From DAISJI01 sp964559835 (GTDB lineage Bacteria; Acidobacteriota; Terriglobia; Terriglobales; Acidobacteriaceae), in NCBI GenBank assembly GCA_964559835.1, contig CAZLJE010000004.1, positions 124,001-188,000 on the forward strand: a DNA stretch of 64,000 nt, in the 5' to 3' direction. The notes below the pieces were generated by a model that saw only the letters and a list, made by a program, of their open reading frames with translations, was not told the origin of the DNA and ran no database searches. Of the stretch, positions 34,265 through 42,891 are shown piece by piece. Both the position numbers and the translations under genes were made by a program. Positions within the stretch are counted from its first letter, which is position 1. Each line of letters begins with the position of its first letter.

Positions 34265-35587
34265 ATGGCCGATATCGAAGCTATTGCGAGTTGTCCGCCT
34301 CGTCAGAGTAGCTGGCGAGATGCTGCCTCGAGACTGTTCGCCGGAGATCGCGCCCGGGCGCGCGTACTGGGCGGGAGCGTCATCATGCTCACCGGCTCGG
34401 CGCTGGTCAGCATCCTGAATTTCGCCTACAACATCGCGGTCGCGCGCATGCTCGGCCCGGCGGGATTCGGCCATGCCGCAGTTGCTATCACGCTGCTGAT
34501 GTTCGTGTCCGCCGTGACGCTCAGCTTCCAACTTGTGGGCGCGAAGCTGGTCGCGCGTGCCGGATCGTTGGCCGAGAAAGCGGCGGTGTACCAGCGGTTG
34601 ATGCAGCGCGCGTGGAAGATCGGCGCGGCGATCGGCATCACGCTCGCCGCGTTCAGCGGGGTGATCGCGCGTTACCTGAACCTGCCAAGCTCGTGGATGA
34701 TCCTCGTACTCGCCGCCGGATTCGCGTTCTATGTGCCGGTCGGCGCACGGCGAGGCGGCATGCAGGGGATGTGCTCGTTCAAGCGCCTGGCCTCCAGCTA
34801 CGTCGGCGAGGCGTTGCTGAAATTCATTGGAGCCGTATTGCTGGTGCAGGCGGGATACGCGGCCATGGGTGCAATCTCGGCCATCGCTGCGTCGCTCGTG
34901 TTCGCGTACTTCGTGCCATCGGTGCCGCGGGAACTGAAGTCCACGCCGGCAACGGCATTCGAGGTGTCGGGACGCGAGGCGCGGCAAGCGATCGTCTACT
35001 TCGCCGGGCAAGTGCTGATCTGCAACACCGACATCCTTCTTATCAAGCATTTCTTCGATCCGGAGCGCGCGGGACTTTTTGCGGCGGTGGCGCTCGTCGG
35101 CCGCGTCGTGTATTTCGCTTCCTGGATGGTGGTGAGCGCGATGTTCCCGATCTCGGCCGGAGCGAAGGAGGAGACGTCGGGCAAAAGCCTGCTCGCGATC
35201 CCGCTCAGCTTCGTGATCCTGCTGACCGGCGGGTTCGTCACGCTGCTGACGCTCTTTCCCGACCTCGTTCTGCACCTGGTGTTTGGCCGCATGTTCGCCG
35301 CGGGAGCGGGGTTGGATTCGCTGCTCGCGCTGTATGCGTTGAACGCGGGCATCTATTCGTTGAGCGTGGTCCTGATCGCCTACGAGATGTCGCGGAAGAT
35401 CGCCAACACCGGATGGTGGCAACTGGCGTTCAGCGGCGCGATCGTGACCGGGATCTACCTGTTCCACTCGACGCTGCGCCAGGTCATCGGCGTCGAACTG
35501 ACTTGCATGACGCTGCTGCTGGCGGTGGTCGCGCTGCCGTTCCTGCGACGCGTGTCGCCGGCCATGCGTCAACAGGAGGCGGCATGA
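34265..35587 (+). CDS. Wzx-like polysaccharide flippase
   Basis: A 440-residue membrane protein with about 12-14 helices of the MATE/MVF (polysaccharide exporter) superfamily. Typical features are ALVSILNFAYNIAVARMLGPAGFGHAA (about 42-68, shown in part: ARMLGPAGFG), LVGAKLVAR, and INTDILLIKHFFDPERAGLF-like motif (CNTDILLIKHFFDP, about 256). Such proteins flip lipid-linked oligosaccharides across the inner membrane. It starts 3 nt after the STAS gene and overlaps the next start by 4 nt, so it is in a tight operon. No polymerase or glycosyltransferase gene is adjacent; these may lie elsewhere. Confidence 0.88.
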   Translation: MADIEAIASCPPRQSSWRDAASRLFAGDRARARVLGGSVIMLTGSALVSILNFAYNIAVARMLGPAGFGHAAVAITLLMFVSAVTLSFQLVGAKLVARAGSLAEKAAVYQRLMQRAWKIGAAIGITLAAFSGVIARYLNLPSSWMILVLAAGFAFYVPVGARRGGMQGMCSFKRLASSYVGEALLKFIGAVLLVQAGYAAMGAISAIAASLVFAYFVPSVPRELKSTPATAFEVSGREARQAIVYFAGQVLICNTDILLIKHFFDPERAGLFAAVALVGRVVYFASWMVVSAMFPISAGAKEETSGKSLLAIPLSFVILLTGGFVTLLTLFPDLVLHLVFGRMFAAGAGLDSLLALYALNAGIYSLSVVLIAYEMSRKIANTGWWQLAFSGAIVTGIYLFHSTLRQVIGVELTCMTLLLAVVALPFLRRVSPAMRQQEAA

Positions 35588-36378
35588 AAAAGGTGCGCGC
35601 CGTCACGGAAGCCGAAGTCATCGCTGCCTTCCTGCGCAACGAGTTCCATCACCACGATTTCGATCACGACCGCGGCCGCTTCGCGCAGTTCGTCGAGCGC
35701 GCGAACCTGAGCGACGAGCGCGAGGATGCCGTTCGCCGCGCGCTGTTCTACCGACGTCGCGGACACATGTGGAACCAGGTCCCGCGCGATACGCAGTGGT
35801 GGGAGGTGCGCCTGGAAGCGTGCGACCTGGAGCGCCTGGACGTACTCGCGCGCACGCACTGGAGAAAGATCGGCGGCCGCAGTTGCCGGCTGGCGCATGT
35901 CGTTGAGCAGATGCGCACGCGCGATTTCAGGAAGACATACGTCGTGGGCGGCACCGCGCATGGAGGTGTAGAAATTTCCAAAGTCGGCGATGTCGTGCAG
36001 GGAGTGAAGGAGTTCAGCAGCGAACTGGCGCGTCGCCAGGACGACAGCGCGGCGGTGCTCATCGGCATTGACGATCAGCATCCGGTGACCATCCTGGAAG
36101 GTAATCATCGCTTTGCCGCGGCACTGCTTGCCGCGCCCGACCTGCTCTTCCGGCAGTTCCGTGTTTTCTACGGTGAATCGCCGGCAATGGCGCACTGCTG
36201 CTGGTACGGGCCTCCGACCACGGCGAACATGGCGCGCTACGCGTGGAAGCGGCTGAAGCACCTTGGCAACCGCGAAGCCGATATTGAGCGTCTGCTCCCA
36301 TTGATATATCCGGAGGCGCTCCGGTCCGCGTCCCAAAGTTTCCCGCTATCAGCGGGCCAGGCAGTCAAGACGAAATAG
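35584..36378 (+). CDS. Conserved hypothetical protein of the flippase operon
   Basis: A 264-residue soluble protein starting at 35584 with an ATGA overlap to the flippase. It contains a block DQHPVTILEGNHRFAAALLA (about 160-180) that resembles the EGNHRxxA loop of ParB/sulfiredoxin-like nucleotide-binding folds, and a cluster of histidines near the start (NEFHHHDFDHDRG). Nothing else is recognised. The tight coupling suggests it acts with the flippase, for example as a regulatory or sugar-modifying enzyme; this is inference. Confidence 0.78.
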   Translation: MKKVRAVTEAEVIAAFLRNEFHHHDFDHDRGRFAQFVERANLSDEREDAVRRALFYRRRGHMWNQVPRDTQWWEVRLEACDLERLDVLARTHWRKIGGRSCRLAHVVEQMRTRDFRKTYVVGGTAHGGVEISKVGDVVQGVKEFSSELARRQDDSAAVLIGIDDQHPVTILEGNHRFAAALLAAPDLLFRQFRVFYGESPAMAHCCWYGPPTTANMARYAWKRLKHLGNREADIERLLPLIYPEALRSASQSFPLSAGQAVKTK

Positions 36379-36400
36379 GTTCGAACCAAGGAGTTCCCCA

Positions 36401-36862
36401 ATGTCGAAATTTCAATCCCGGACGATCTACATCTTTTCCGTGCTGCTGCTGTTCGTGCTACTCGGCGGACCGCAGATGGCGCAGGCGTGGGTCCTGCCGC
36501 AGCAACAACAGCAGTCAACCACTGCTCCGGACCAGCAATCATCGCCGGCGCCGCAATCGCCAGGTGTGACCTCAAATACGGGAACGACCGAGCCCCCGTT
36601 GCCAAATGCGCCCAGCCAGGAGCAGTCGAACACGAAACAGAAGGACAAGACTCCTCTCGGCGCGGCGGCTGCCGAAGCGGGCGTGACCGCGGGCGGAGCG
36701 GCGTCACGTCCGGCGGGATCGGCGATCGCGCCGGCGAAGCAGGGGCAGAAGCGCTCGCTGCTGATCAAGCTGGGGCTGATCGCGGCGGGTGGCGCGGCGG
36801 TCGGCGCTGTATACGGCCTTTCCCGCGGCACGGGAAGTAAGCCGCCGGGAGCAACGCACTAA
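36401..36862 (+). CDS. Secreted or membrane-anchored low-complexity protein
   Basis: A 153-residue protein with a signal peptide (FSVLLLFVLLGGPQMAQAW, about 12-30), a Q/S/T/P-rich stretch (about 35-85) and a glycine/alanine-rich hydrophobic segment (LIKLGLIAAGGAAVGAVYGL, about 125-144) near the end. AAGGAGTTCCCC precedes the ATG. No enzyme motif. The pattern suits a small membrane-inserted protein in the polysaccharide operon. Confidence 0.72.
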   Translation: MSKFQSRTIYIFSVLLLFVLLGGPQMAQAWVLPQQQQQSTTAPDQQSSPAPQSPGVTSNTGTTEPPLPNAPSQEQSNTKQKDKTPLGAAAAEAGVTAGGAASRPAGSAIAPAKQGQKRSLLIKLGLIAAGGAAVGAVYGLSRGTGSKPPGATH

Positions 36863-36868
36863 AAACAG

Positions 36869-36959
36869 GTTTCAGGCGTCAGCGGTCAGGTTTCAGGAAG
36901 AAAACCCTAAGACTTTGCGTGACACCTGACACCTGAAGCCTGAAACCTGACAGCTGAAG
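36869..36959. repeat. Heptamer array F (units GTTTCAG / TGACACC), inverted arms
   Basis: The left arm (36869-36900) reads GTTTCAG, GCGTCAG, CGGTCAG, GTTTCAG. The right arm (36920-36959) reads TGACACC, TGACACC, TGAAGCC, TGAAACC, TGACAGC, TGAAGC. They pair as a long hairpin. The right arm ends 2 nt before the start codon of the next gene, leaving no room for a Shine-Dalgarno sequence. Confidence 0.85.
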
Positions 36960-36961
36960 CT

Positions 36962-37642
36962 ATGAAGACATTTCTTGTAAGTTTCTCCGGGCTCGATGGC
37001 GCCGGGAAAACCACGCAGATCGAGAACCTGCGCTCGCACCTCGAGTCGCGCGGGCTGAAAACCATGCTGCTCGCGTTCTGGGACAACGTGGTGGTGCTCT
37101 CGCGGTACCGCGAGGGCTTCGTCCATAAGGTATTCAAGAGCGAGCGCGGGATCGGCGCGCCCGATAAACCGGTGAACCGGCGCGATAAGAACGTCCGCGG
37201 ATGGCATGTGAACTTCGCGCGACACGGGTTGTACCTGCTGGACGCCATCAACCTGCGAAGGGTAGTCGGGCGCGCGCGGAACAGCGGCGCCGATGTCATC
37301 ATCCTCGACCGCAACATCCACGACGAGCTGGCGAACCTGCCGCTGGAGAATCCGCTGACGCAATCGTTCGCGAAGTTCGTGGCCACACTCGCCCCGAAGC
37401 CGGACGTGGCGTTCATGCTCGACGCGAACCCCGACGCGGCGCGCGCGCGCAAGCCGGAATATCCGCTTGAATTCTTGATCGATTCGCGCCAGCGATATCA
37501 CCGCCTAGCGCCGATCGTAGGAATGACGATCATCCCGCCGCTCGCGCTGGAACCGGCAAAACGGGCCGTGGAGAAGGCATTCGCGGATAAGTGGAATTCG
37601 AAGCAGTTGCAATTCGAGCACGAGAACGCGAGCGCGGCGTAA
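36962..37642 (+). CDS. Thymidylate-kinase-like P-loop kinase
   Basis: A 226-residue P-loop NTPase with Walker A GLDGAGKTT (about 10-18), a DRNIHDE motif (about 117) and a lid-like basic region RQRYHRL (about 177). The fold matches thymidylate kinase, but length and insertions differ, and its location in a polysaccharide cluster suggests another phosphoryl acceptor, as in some cluster-associated Tmk-like proteins. It starts right after heptamer array F without a visible ribosome site. The C-terminus (QFEHENASAA) leads into array G. Confidence 0.8.
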   Translation: MKTFLVSFSGLDGAGKTTQIENLRSHLESRGLKTMLLAFWDNVVVLSRYREGFVHKVFKSERGIGAPDKPVNRRDKNVRGWHVNFARHGLYLLDAINLRRVVGRARNSGADVIILDRNIHDELANLPLENPLTQSFAKFVATLAPKPDVAFMLDANPDAARARKPEYPLEFLIDSRQRYHRLAPIVGMTIIPPLALEPAKRAVEKAFADKWNSKQLQFEHENASAA

Positions 37643-37809
37643 AACCGAAATCGGTAATTGGTAGTTGGTAATTGGTAATAGGTAAACCGGGTGGACGTTC
37701 AAGCTCGGTTATGGGATGGCGAGCGGGCGTAAAAACAGGAAATCGATAATTGGTAATTCGTAAAACCGAGTAGACGTTAGATCTCGATGGGAAGCCGAGC
37801 GCGCGGCGT
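37638..37809. repeat. Heptamer array G (unit ATTGGTA) inside a diverged tandem duplication
   Basis: Two successive copies, about 37638-37727 and 37728-37809, share GGCGTAAAA, GAAATCG, TAATTGGTA and TAAACCG or TAAAACCGAG, GACGTT and a final GAGCG. The first copy carries units ATTGGTA, GTTGGTA, ATTGGTA, ATAGGTA; the second has only ATTGGTA, ATTCGTA. The duplication covers the 3' tail of the kinase gene and so shows one way that these arrays spread. Confidence 0.7.
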
Positions 37810-37822
37810 AACTCGATGCCGA

Positions 37823-38299
37823 TTACTTCCTGCGCCGCAACAAAACACCAAGAGAGAGCAGGCCTGAACCCAAGAACCAAATGCCGGCTGGTTCCGGTAG
37901 GCCAACCGGCGCGGCGAGGTTAGTGCCGGCTACGCTATAAGCCGCGTTCCTGTTCGTCCTATTGGGCCGCGAAAGCTGAGTCGGTGGGGTCCAGTCCCTG
38001 TCGTTCCTGCTGGAGCGCGTCAACGAAAACACTCCGGCACAGGAGCTTGGCGTGCCTTCGCCGTTGCAGAGAATACTCGATCGATACGTCTGCAGGTCCC
38101 TGGCGTCATCGCCGGCTCCGTGAACGTAACCGCTAGCGCCGGAGTTATTTCGCGCCATTCGCGTGAACGGATGCGTAACAGATTCCGTGGCGGTAGACGT
38201 GAAGCCGTCGTGAGTGATGATCGTATCCGCCAACATGCTGCTGGGAATCAGGAAAATGACCACTACGGCCAGAGAAACGAACCGACCACGACGACGCAT
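37823..38299 (-). CDS. PEP-CTERM sorted exported protein
   Basis: A 158-residue exported protein with a signal peptide (RFVSLAVVVIFLIPSSMLAD, about 5-24) and a C-terminal PEP-CTERM sorting signal: LPEPAGIWFLGSG (about 134-146), a membrane helix and the final RRRK. Exosortase cuts at the PEP motif, and such proteins are linked to exopolysaccharide production, which fits the upstream flippase cluster. No exosortase lies in the window. The middle part has no known domain. GAGGAGACAGC precedes the ATG. Confidence 0.87.
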   Translation of the reverse strand: MRRRGRFVSLAVVVIFLIPSSMLADTIITHDGFTSTATESVTHPFTRMARNNSGASGYVHGAGDDARDLQTYRSSILCNGEGTPSSCAGVFSLTRSSRNDRDWTPPTQLSRPNRTNRNAAYSVAGTNLAAPVGLPEPAGIWFLGSGLLSLGVLLRRRK

Positions 38300-38473
38300 G
38301 CTGTCTCCTCTAGTCAGCGGCGAGCCGACCGACCACTCCTGCCATGACGCTTGGAACCAGAGACTCACACCGGGGTTGCCCGCCTGACCCCAATAACGCT
38401 TGGCGCAAGATGGCGCGAGCGTCATCGTCGATATCGACGTGGAACGGGAGCACGTCAGGGCTGGATTGGCAGG

Positions 38474-39808
38474 TCATCCCCGCGCGAGGACGGCGGCGAA
38501 GAAGCCGTCGCACGGGTGAACGCCGGGAATGGTGCGGAGATAGGGGCCGCGGATAAGCCGTTCACGCGGGACCACAAGGCCAGGCACGTCGGCGAGGGCT
38601 TCAGCGGCGGGAATAAGTGTCACGTCCGTCCGGCTATGCAGGATTTCTTCGATCACCGCCTCGTTTTCTTCGGGTTCCAGCGAGCAGCTTGAATACACGA
38701 CGCGTCCTCCGGGGCGCAGGCGATCGAGTGCGGCATTCAGGATGCGCACCTGGCGCGCGTGCAGGTCGGCAAGATCGCCGGCCGTGAGCTTCCACTTGAT
38801 CTCCGGATTGCGCGCGAGCGTGCCCGTGCCGGAGCAGGGGACATCGGCGAGAGCGCGGTCGAAATTGCGCTCGCTGACATCCGACACATCGGCCGAAACG
38901 ACGGTTACATTTGTCGTCGAACCGAGGCGGCGCTTCATCATCTCGGCTCGTTGTGCGTGAAGCTCGGCGGCGACGATTTGCGACTGCGGGTTGCGCGCGG
39001 CGAGCATTGCCGTCTTACCGCCGGGAGCGGCGCAGCAATCGAGCAGGCGCTCACCGGTGCCGACCAGCAGCGCGACGAGTTGCGAGGCTTCGTCCTGGAT
39101 GGCGACACCGCTTTCGGCGAAGGCGCGAGTGTGGGTGATGTCGCCGTGGACGACGCGCCAGGCAGAGTCGAGCAGGTGGCCGGGTTCTAGGTGAACGCCG
39201 TCGAGCGTCAAGTGATTGGTGACCGGCGGGACGCCGATGTTCCCGCTGACCGTGCTACGAATCGTCGTGGGCGGGACTTGCTGATCGTAGGCGCAGATCT
39301 TCTCGGCTGCTTCCAACCCGTAATTCAGTGCCCAGCGCTCGACGAGCCACAGCGGGTGTGAGTAGAGCGCGGCGATGTCGAGGACGGTTTTGAGCCCGGG
39401 CGAGAGCACCGGCTCCATCAGTTCGGGCTTGGCCGCGAGCTTGCGCAGCACCGCGTTGACGTAAGGCGCAGAATATCGATAACCGGCGCGCTTTACCAGT
39501 TCGACGCTCTCGTTCACGGCTGCGCGCGCAGGCAGGCGCATCCAGCCGATCTGGTAGCCGCCGACGCGAAGCGCGGTGAGAACTTCCTTGTCCAGTTTGG
39601 GCAGCGCCTCTTTCGACACCGCCCCGATCCCGAGATCCAGCCGCGCCCGCCAGCGCAGCGTGCCCATGACCAATTCTGTAGCCAGCCCGCTGTCCTCCGG
39701 CGAAAGCGCGTCGAGGCGCCCGCCGTGGAGCAGTTCCGAGGCGTAGGCGTCCTTCTGCTCGACGCGGAGCAGGATGTCGTACGCGACCTCACGGGCAGGC
39801 GTAGGCAT
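38474..39808 (-). CDS. rsmB: 16S rRNA (cytosine-967-C5)-methyltransferase RsmB
   Basis: A 444-residue enzyme with an N-terminal NusB-like domain (about 5-140) and a SAM domain. Motif I is DCCAAPGGKTAML (about 261-273); the two active cysteines are in DVPCSGTGTLARNPEIKW (about 329) and YSSCSLEPEENE (about 387). The linker carries an unusual stretch GNIGVPPVTNH (about 196-206) encoded by a REP-like palindrome at 39222-39238, so a mobile repeat has been taken into the coding frame. The ATG lies directly against heptamer array H and has no ribosome site. Confidence 0.95.
   Translation of the reverse strand: MPTPAREVAYDILLRVEQKDAYASELLHGGRLDALSPEDSGLATELVMGTLRWRARLDLGIGAVSKEALPKLDKEVLTALRVGGYQIGWMRLPARAAVNESVELVKRAGYRYSAPYVNAVLRKLAAKPELMEPVLSPGLKTVLDIAALYSHPLWLVERWALNYGLEAAEKICAYDQQVPPTTIRSTVSGNIGVPPVTNHLTLDGVHLEPGHLLDSAWRVVHGDITHTRAFAESGVAIQDEASQLVALLVGTGERLLDCCAAPGGKTAMLAARNPQSQIVAAELHAQRAEMMKRRLGSTTNVTVVSADVSDVSERNFDRALADVPCSGTGTLARNPEIKWKLTAGDLADLHARQVRILNAALDRLRPGGRVVYSSCSLEPEENEAVIEEILHSRTDVTLIPAAEALADVPGLVVPRERLIRGPYLRTIPGVHPCDGFFAAVLARG
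39222..39238. repeat. REP-like palindrome inside rsmB
   Basis: ACCGGCG-GGA-CGCCGAT, one mismatch from the core seen at 19774. It encodes part of GVPPV on the minus strand in the linker of RsmB. Confidence 0.7.
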
Positions 39809-39809
39809 G

Positions 39810-39844
39810 AATGGAGAATGAAGAAATCAGAATGAAGAATCAAC
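39810..39844. repeat. Heptamer array H (unit AATGAAG)
   Basis: Units GAATGGA, GAATGAA, GAAATCA, GAATGAA, GAATCAA, the word of array A. It sits between fmt and rsmB and touches the rsmB start codon. No inverted arm is visible. Confidence 0.82.
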
Positions 39845-39986
39845 ACTGGCTAATCAATTTCTTCGCTGATTGGACGCTGAAGGCGGCTTGTGGGACTGCC
39901 CGCAATGAGCTACTTCGTTTCGTTCGGCTTCTCCAGTTCGTAAACCAGCCAACTGGGTATGGGCGGTTCACCGGACCGGCGGCGCT

Positions 39987-40970
39987 TCATGCTTGGCCGA
40001 GTGTCTCTCCCGGCTTCGGTTTGTAGCCGTTAATGAAGTCGCGGGCGGTCATGCGCTTCTTGCCTTCCGGTTGGACGGTGAGCAATTCCAGTTCAGTGTC
40101 CTGTCCACAGGTGGCGAAGAGGCGGTCCGCTTCAATGGTGATCTGTCCCGGGTGTGAATGGCCTTCTGACCGGCGGGACGCCGGTGCTACGGCTGCTTGT
40201 GGCAGGCGAGACGCCTGCGTTACGGCTGCTTCCCACACATTCAGCTTCTTGCCACAAAAAGTCGTGAATGCGCCGGGCCAAGGCTGAAACCCGCGCAGCC
40301 GGTTGAGTATCTCTTGCGCGGTGCGGTTGAAATCGATCTGGCCGTCTTCTTTCTCGAGGATCGGCGCGAGCGATGCGCTGGCATTGTCCTGCGCACGCGG
40401 CGTGATAGTTCCTGTTTCGAGGCCGCGCAGGGTTTCGACGATCAGCGCTGCACCTTTTTGCGCGAGGCGTGGAGCCAAGGTGAGCGCGGTGTCGTCGGGC
40501 GCGATCGACTCCGCCTGCTGGAGGAGGATGTCGCCGGTATCCAGGCCGGCGTCGATGCGCATGGTGGTGTTGCCGGTGACAGTCTCGCCGTTCGCAATCG
40601 CCCACTGGATGGGCGCAGCGCCGCGGTACTTCGGCAGCAGCGATGCGTGGAGATTGATGTTGCCAAGCGGCGGGAGGGCGAGCATCCAGTCGGGAATGAT
40701 GCGTCCGTAGCCGACGACGATGATGGCGCGAAGGGCGAGTGCCTCCAGTTGAGCACGGAATTCCGCGTTGTTCCTGATTTTGTCCGGCTGGGTGATGGGG
40801 AGTGCCAGCTTCTGCGCCAGTTGCTTGACCGGAGGAGCGGCGAGTTCCATGCCGCGTCCGCTGGGGCGGTCCGGCTGGGTGACGACCAAGCGGACGTTGT
40901 GTCCGGCGTCCACCAGCGCTTGCAGTGTGGGGACGGCGAATTGCGGGGTGCCACAGAAGAGCAGGTCCAT
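39987..40970 (-). CDS. fmt: Methionyl-tRNA formyltransferase
   Basis: A 327-residue enzyme that formylates initiator Met-tRNA. The N-terminal Rossmann domain has FCGTPQFAVPTL (about 5-16), the formyl-THF and catalytic loop NLHASLLPKYRGAAPI (about 106-121, catalytic N/H), and a C-terminal OB-fold. The OB-fold has an insertion of about 20 residues (AAVTQASRLPQ ... APASRRSEGH, about 247-268) encoded by two REP-like palindromes at 40169-40218; the repeat kept the frame open. Since the fold's loops tolerate insertions the enzyme is probably active, but this is untested. Its partner def lies just upstream. Confidence 0.95.
   Translation of the reverse strand: MDLLFCGTPQFAVPTLQALVDAGHNVRLVVTQPDRPSGRGMELAAPPVKQLAQKLALPITQPDKIRNNAEFRAQLEALALRAIIVVGYGRIIPDWMLALPPLGNINLHASLLPKYRGAAPIQWAIANGETVTGNTTMRIDAGLDTGDILLQQAESIAPDDTALTLAPRLAQKGAALIVETLRGLETGTITPRAQDNASASLAPILEKEDGQIDFNRTAQEILNRLRGFQPWPGAFTTFCGKKLNVWEAAVTQASRLPQAAVAPASRRSEGHSHPGQITIEADRLFATCGQDTELELLTVQPEGKKRMTARDFINGYKPKPGETLGQA
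40169..40218. repeat. Two REP-like palindromes inside fmt
   Basis: ACCGGCG-GGA-CGCCGGT (40169-40185) and GCAGGCG-AGA-CGCCTGC (40202-40218) are joined by GCTACGGCTGCTTGTG and followed by GTTACGGCTGCTT. They lie within the fmt reading frame and encode about 20 extra residues. Confidence 0.85.
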
Positions 40971-40995
40971 GGTGGGTCAGGATACGCTTGAGCAA

Positions 40996-41069
40996 CGTAT
41001 TCCGTATTACGTATTCCGGATGACCGCGGTCATGGGCTCAGCCGGAATACGTGATACGGAATACGTCAG
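40996..41069. repeat. Heptamer array I (unit GTATTCC), inverted arms
   Basis: The left arm (40997-41019) reads GTATTCC, GTATTAC, GTATTCC; the right arm (41043-41066) reads GGAATAC, GTGATAC, GGAATAC. The loop itself holds the palindrome ATGACCGCGGTCAT. It fills the def-fmt junction. The same word is found at 50849-50917. Confidence 0.87.
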
Positions 41070-41076
41070 GAAACGG

Positions 41077-41589
41077 CTATTTCCACTCTCCCGCTTTTTG
41101 CAGCTTGCGAATCTTGCGTTTCATCAAGTCGCGCTTAAGGGCGGAAATGTGCGAGATGTAGAGCTTGCCGTAGAGGTGATCGGTCTCATGCATGAGCGCG
41201 CGGGCGAGGAGGTCTTCGCCGGTCTTCTCGAACCACTCGCCCTTGGCGTTCTGGGCGCGCACGGTCACGCGCTGCGGGCGGGTAACGTTCTCGCGGAACT
41301 CGGGGATACTGAGGCAGCCTTCCTGTTGCGTGTGGCGGCCTTCCACCTTGATGATCTCGGGATTGACGAGGACCAGCTTGGCGTCGGGATCTTCTTTGAA
41401 GGTGACATCGATCACGGCAATGCGTTTGGGGATGCCGATCTGCGGCGCCGCGAGGCCGACCCCGTGAGCCTCGTACATGGACTCGAACATATCGTCGAGG
41501 AGCTTTTGCAGGTCGCCGTCGAAGACCTTGACGGTCTCGGCAGGCTTCTCCAGCACAGGGTCGCCGTATTTCACGATGGGATAGATCAT
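41077..41589 (-). CDS. def: Peptide deformylase
   Basis: A 170-residue metalloenzyme that removes the N-formyl group from new proteins. The three family motifs are intact: GVGLAAPQIG (about 44-53), EGCLSIPE (about 92-99, Cys metal ligand) and MHETDHLYG (about 134-142, an HExxH with both His ligands). Length is standard for type 1. The ATG is 2 nt from heptamer array J with no ribosome site. It sits between aroC and fmt, and def-fmt adjacency is common in bacteria. Confidence 0.97.
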   Translation of the reverse strand: MIYPIVKYGDPVLEKPAETVKVFDGDLQKLLDDMFESMYEAHGVGLAAPQIGIPKRIAVIDVTFKEDPDAKLVLVNPEIIKVEGRHTQQEGCLSIPEFRENVTRPQRVTVRAQNAKGEWFEKTGEDLLARALMHETDHLYGKLYISHISALKRDLMKRKIRKLQKAGEWK

Positions 41590-41591
41590 GA

Positions 41592-41676
41592 CAATTTGTG
41601 ATTGAGCGATTTGTGATTTGTGATTGAAACAGCCGACGCGAAATCACCAATCACAAATCACTAAATCACCAATCTC
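41592..41676. repeat. Heptamer array J (unit AATCACA), inverted arms
   Basis: The left arm (41594-41630) is built of ATTTGTG, ATTGAGCG, ATTTGTG, ATTTGTG, ATTGAAA units; the right arm (41641-41676) of AATCACC, AATCACA, AATCACT, AAATCACC, AATCTCA. The arms are complementary. The array fills the aroC-def junction from the aroC stop codon to the def start. The same word recurs at 49829-49912. Confidence 0.87.
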
Positions 41677-42850
41677 AATATTCCTTCAACTGTTTTAGAT
41701 ATCCGTCAAAATTCCGCTTCACTTCGCCGAGGCTGTCGCCGCCGAATTTTTCCAGGGCTGCCTGCGCGAGCGTGAGCGCGACCATGGCTTCGCCGACCAC
41801 ACCGGCGGCGGGGACGACGCAGACGTCGGAGCGTTCGTAAGCTGCCTTGACCGGTTCGCGCGTCTCGAAGTCGACGGATTCCAATGGACGCCGGAGCGTG
41901 GAGATCGGCTTCAAATATCCGCGGACGACCACGTCTTCGCCGTTGGTGACGCCGCCCTCGAGGCCGCCGGCGCGGTTGGAGCGGCGGGTGAATCCGGCAA
42001 AATCGCGGTCCGCGTCATAGGCGATCTCGTCGTGGACGGTGCTGCCACGCGATGCCGCCGCAACAGTCCCACTGCCGATCTCGACCGCCTTCACCGCCTG
42101 CACGGACATGACGGCTGCGGCCAATCGCGTGTCGAGGCGCTCGTCCCAGTTGACGTAGGAGCCAAGCCCAGGCGGCACATTGTGGGCGCGGACTTCGAAG
42201 ACGCCGCCCACGGTGTCGGCGGTCTTGTACACCTCGTCCACTTCGGCCTTCATGCGCTGCTCGGCTTCGGGATCGGCGCAATTGAGAAGGACGTCATCAC
42301 GCTTTGCCAGATCGACGATCTGCTCCCATGCCACCTCGTCGCCCGAAATCGATACCGCGCCCAAGGCCACGACGTGGCTGAGGACCTCGATGCCGAACTC
42401 CCGCAGCAGCAGCTTCGCCAGTCCGCCGGCGGCAACACGCGCCGCCGTCTCGCGCGCCGACGAACGTTCCAGCACGTAGCGGGCTTCGGGGAAGTTGTAT
42501 TTCAAGGCGCCGGCCAGATCGGCATGCCCGGGGCGTGGCGACGCAACCCGCTTGTGCCTGGCAGGATCGCCGGGTTCGACCGGTAGAGCCTCTTGCCAGT
42601 TCTTCCAATCGGCGTTGGCGATGAGGATGGTGACAGGCGAGCCGATCGTCTTTCCGTGCCTCACGCCGGAGACGATGTGTGCCGTGTCGCGCTCGATCTT
42701 CATACGACCGCCGCGGCCGTAGCCCTGCTGGCGTCGCCAAAGCTCCCGGTTTAGGAACGCCTGTTCGACGGCAACGCCCGCCGGCAGGCCCGAGACGAGC
42801 GCCATCAGGGTTTCGCCGTGCGATTCTCCGGAAGTGGACCAACGCAACAT
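41675..42850 (-). CDS. aroC: Chorismate synthase
   Basis: A 391-residue enzyme making chorismate from EPSP with reduced flavin. Conserved blocks are LRWSTSGESHGETL at the start, RPGHADLAGALKYNF (about 113-127), ERSSARETAARVAAG (about 134-148) and the C-terminal FxxREPVKAAYERSDVCVVPA (given as REPVKAAYERSDVC). The start at 42850 is the family beginning; an in-frame ATG at 42871 is possible, and longer readings run through array K. The aroC-def-fmt-rsmB run is on one strand with a repeat array at each junction. Confidence 0.95.
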   Translation of the reverse strand: MLRWSTSGESHGETLMALVSGLPAGVAVEQAFLNRELWRRQQGYGRGGRMKIERDTAHIVSGVRHGKTIGSPVTILIANADWKNWQEALPVEPGDPARHKRVASPRPGHADLAGALKYNFPEARYVLERSSARETAARVAAGGLAKLLLREFGIEVLSHVVALGAVSISGDEVAWEQIVDLAKRDDVLLNCADPEAEQRMKAEVDEVYKTADTVGGVFEVRAHNVPPGLGSYVNWDERLDTRLAAAVMSVQAVKAVEIGSGTVAAASRGSTVHDEIAYDADRDFAGFTRRSNRAGGLEGGVTNGEDVVVRGYLKPISTLRRPLESVDFETREPVKAAYERSDVCVVPAAGVVGEAMVALTLAQAALEKFGGDSLGEVKRNFDGYLKQLKEY

Positions 42851-42891
42851 GAACTCAGGATTGTAGAACATCGAAGGATGTGGAGAGCGGG

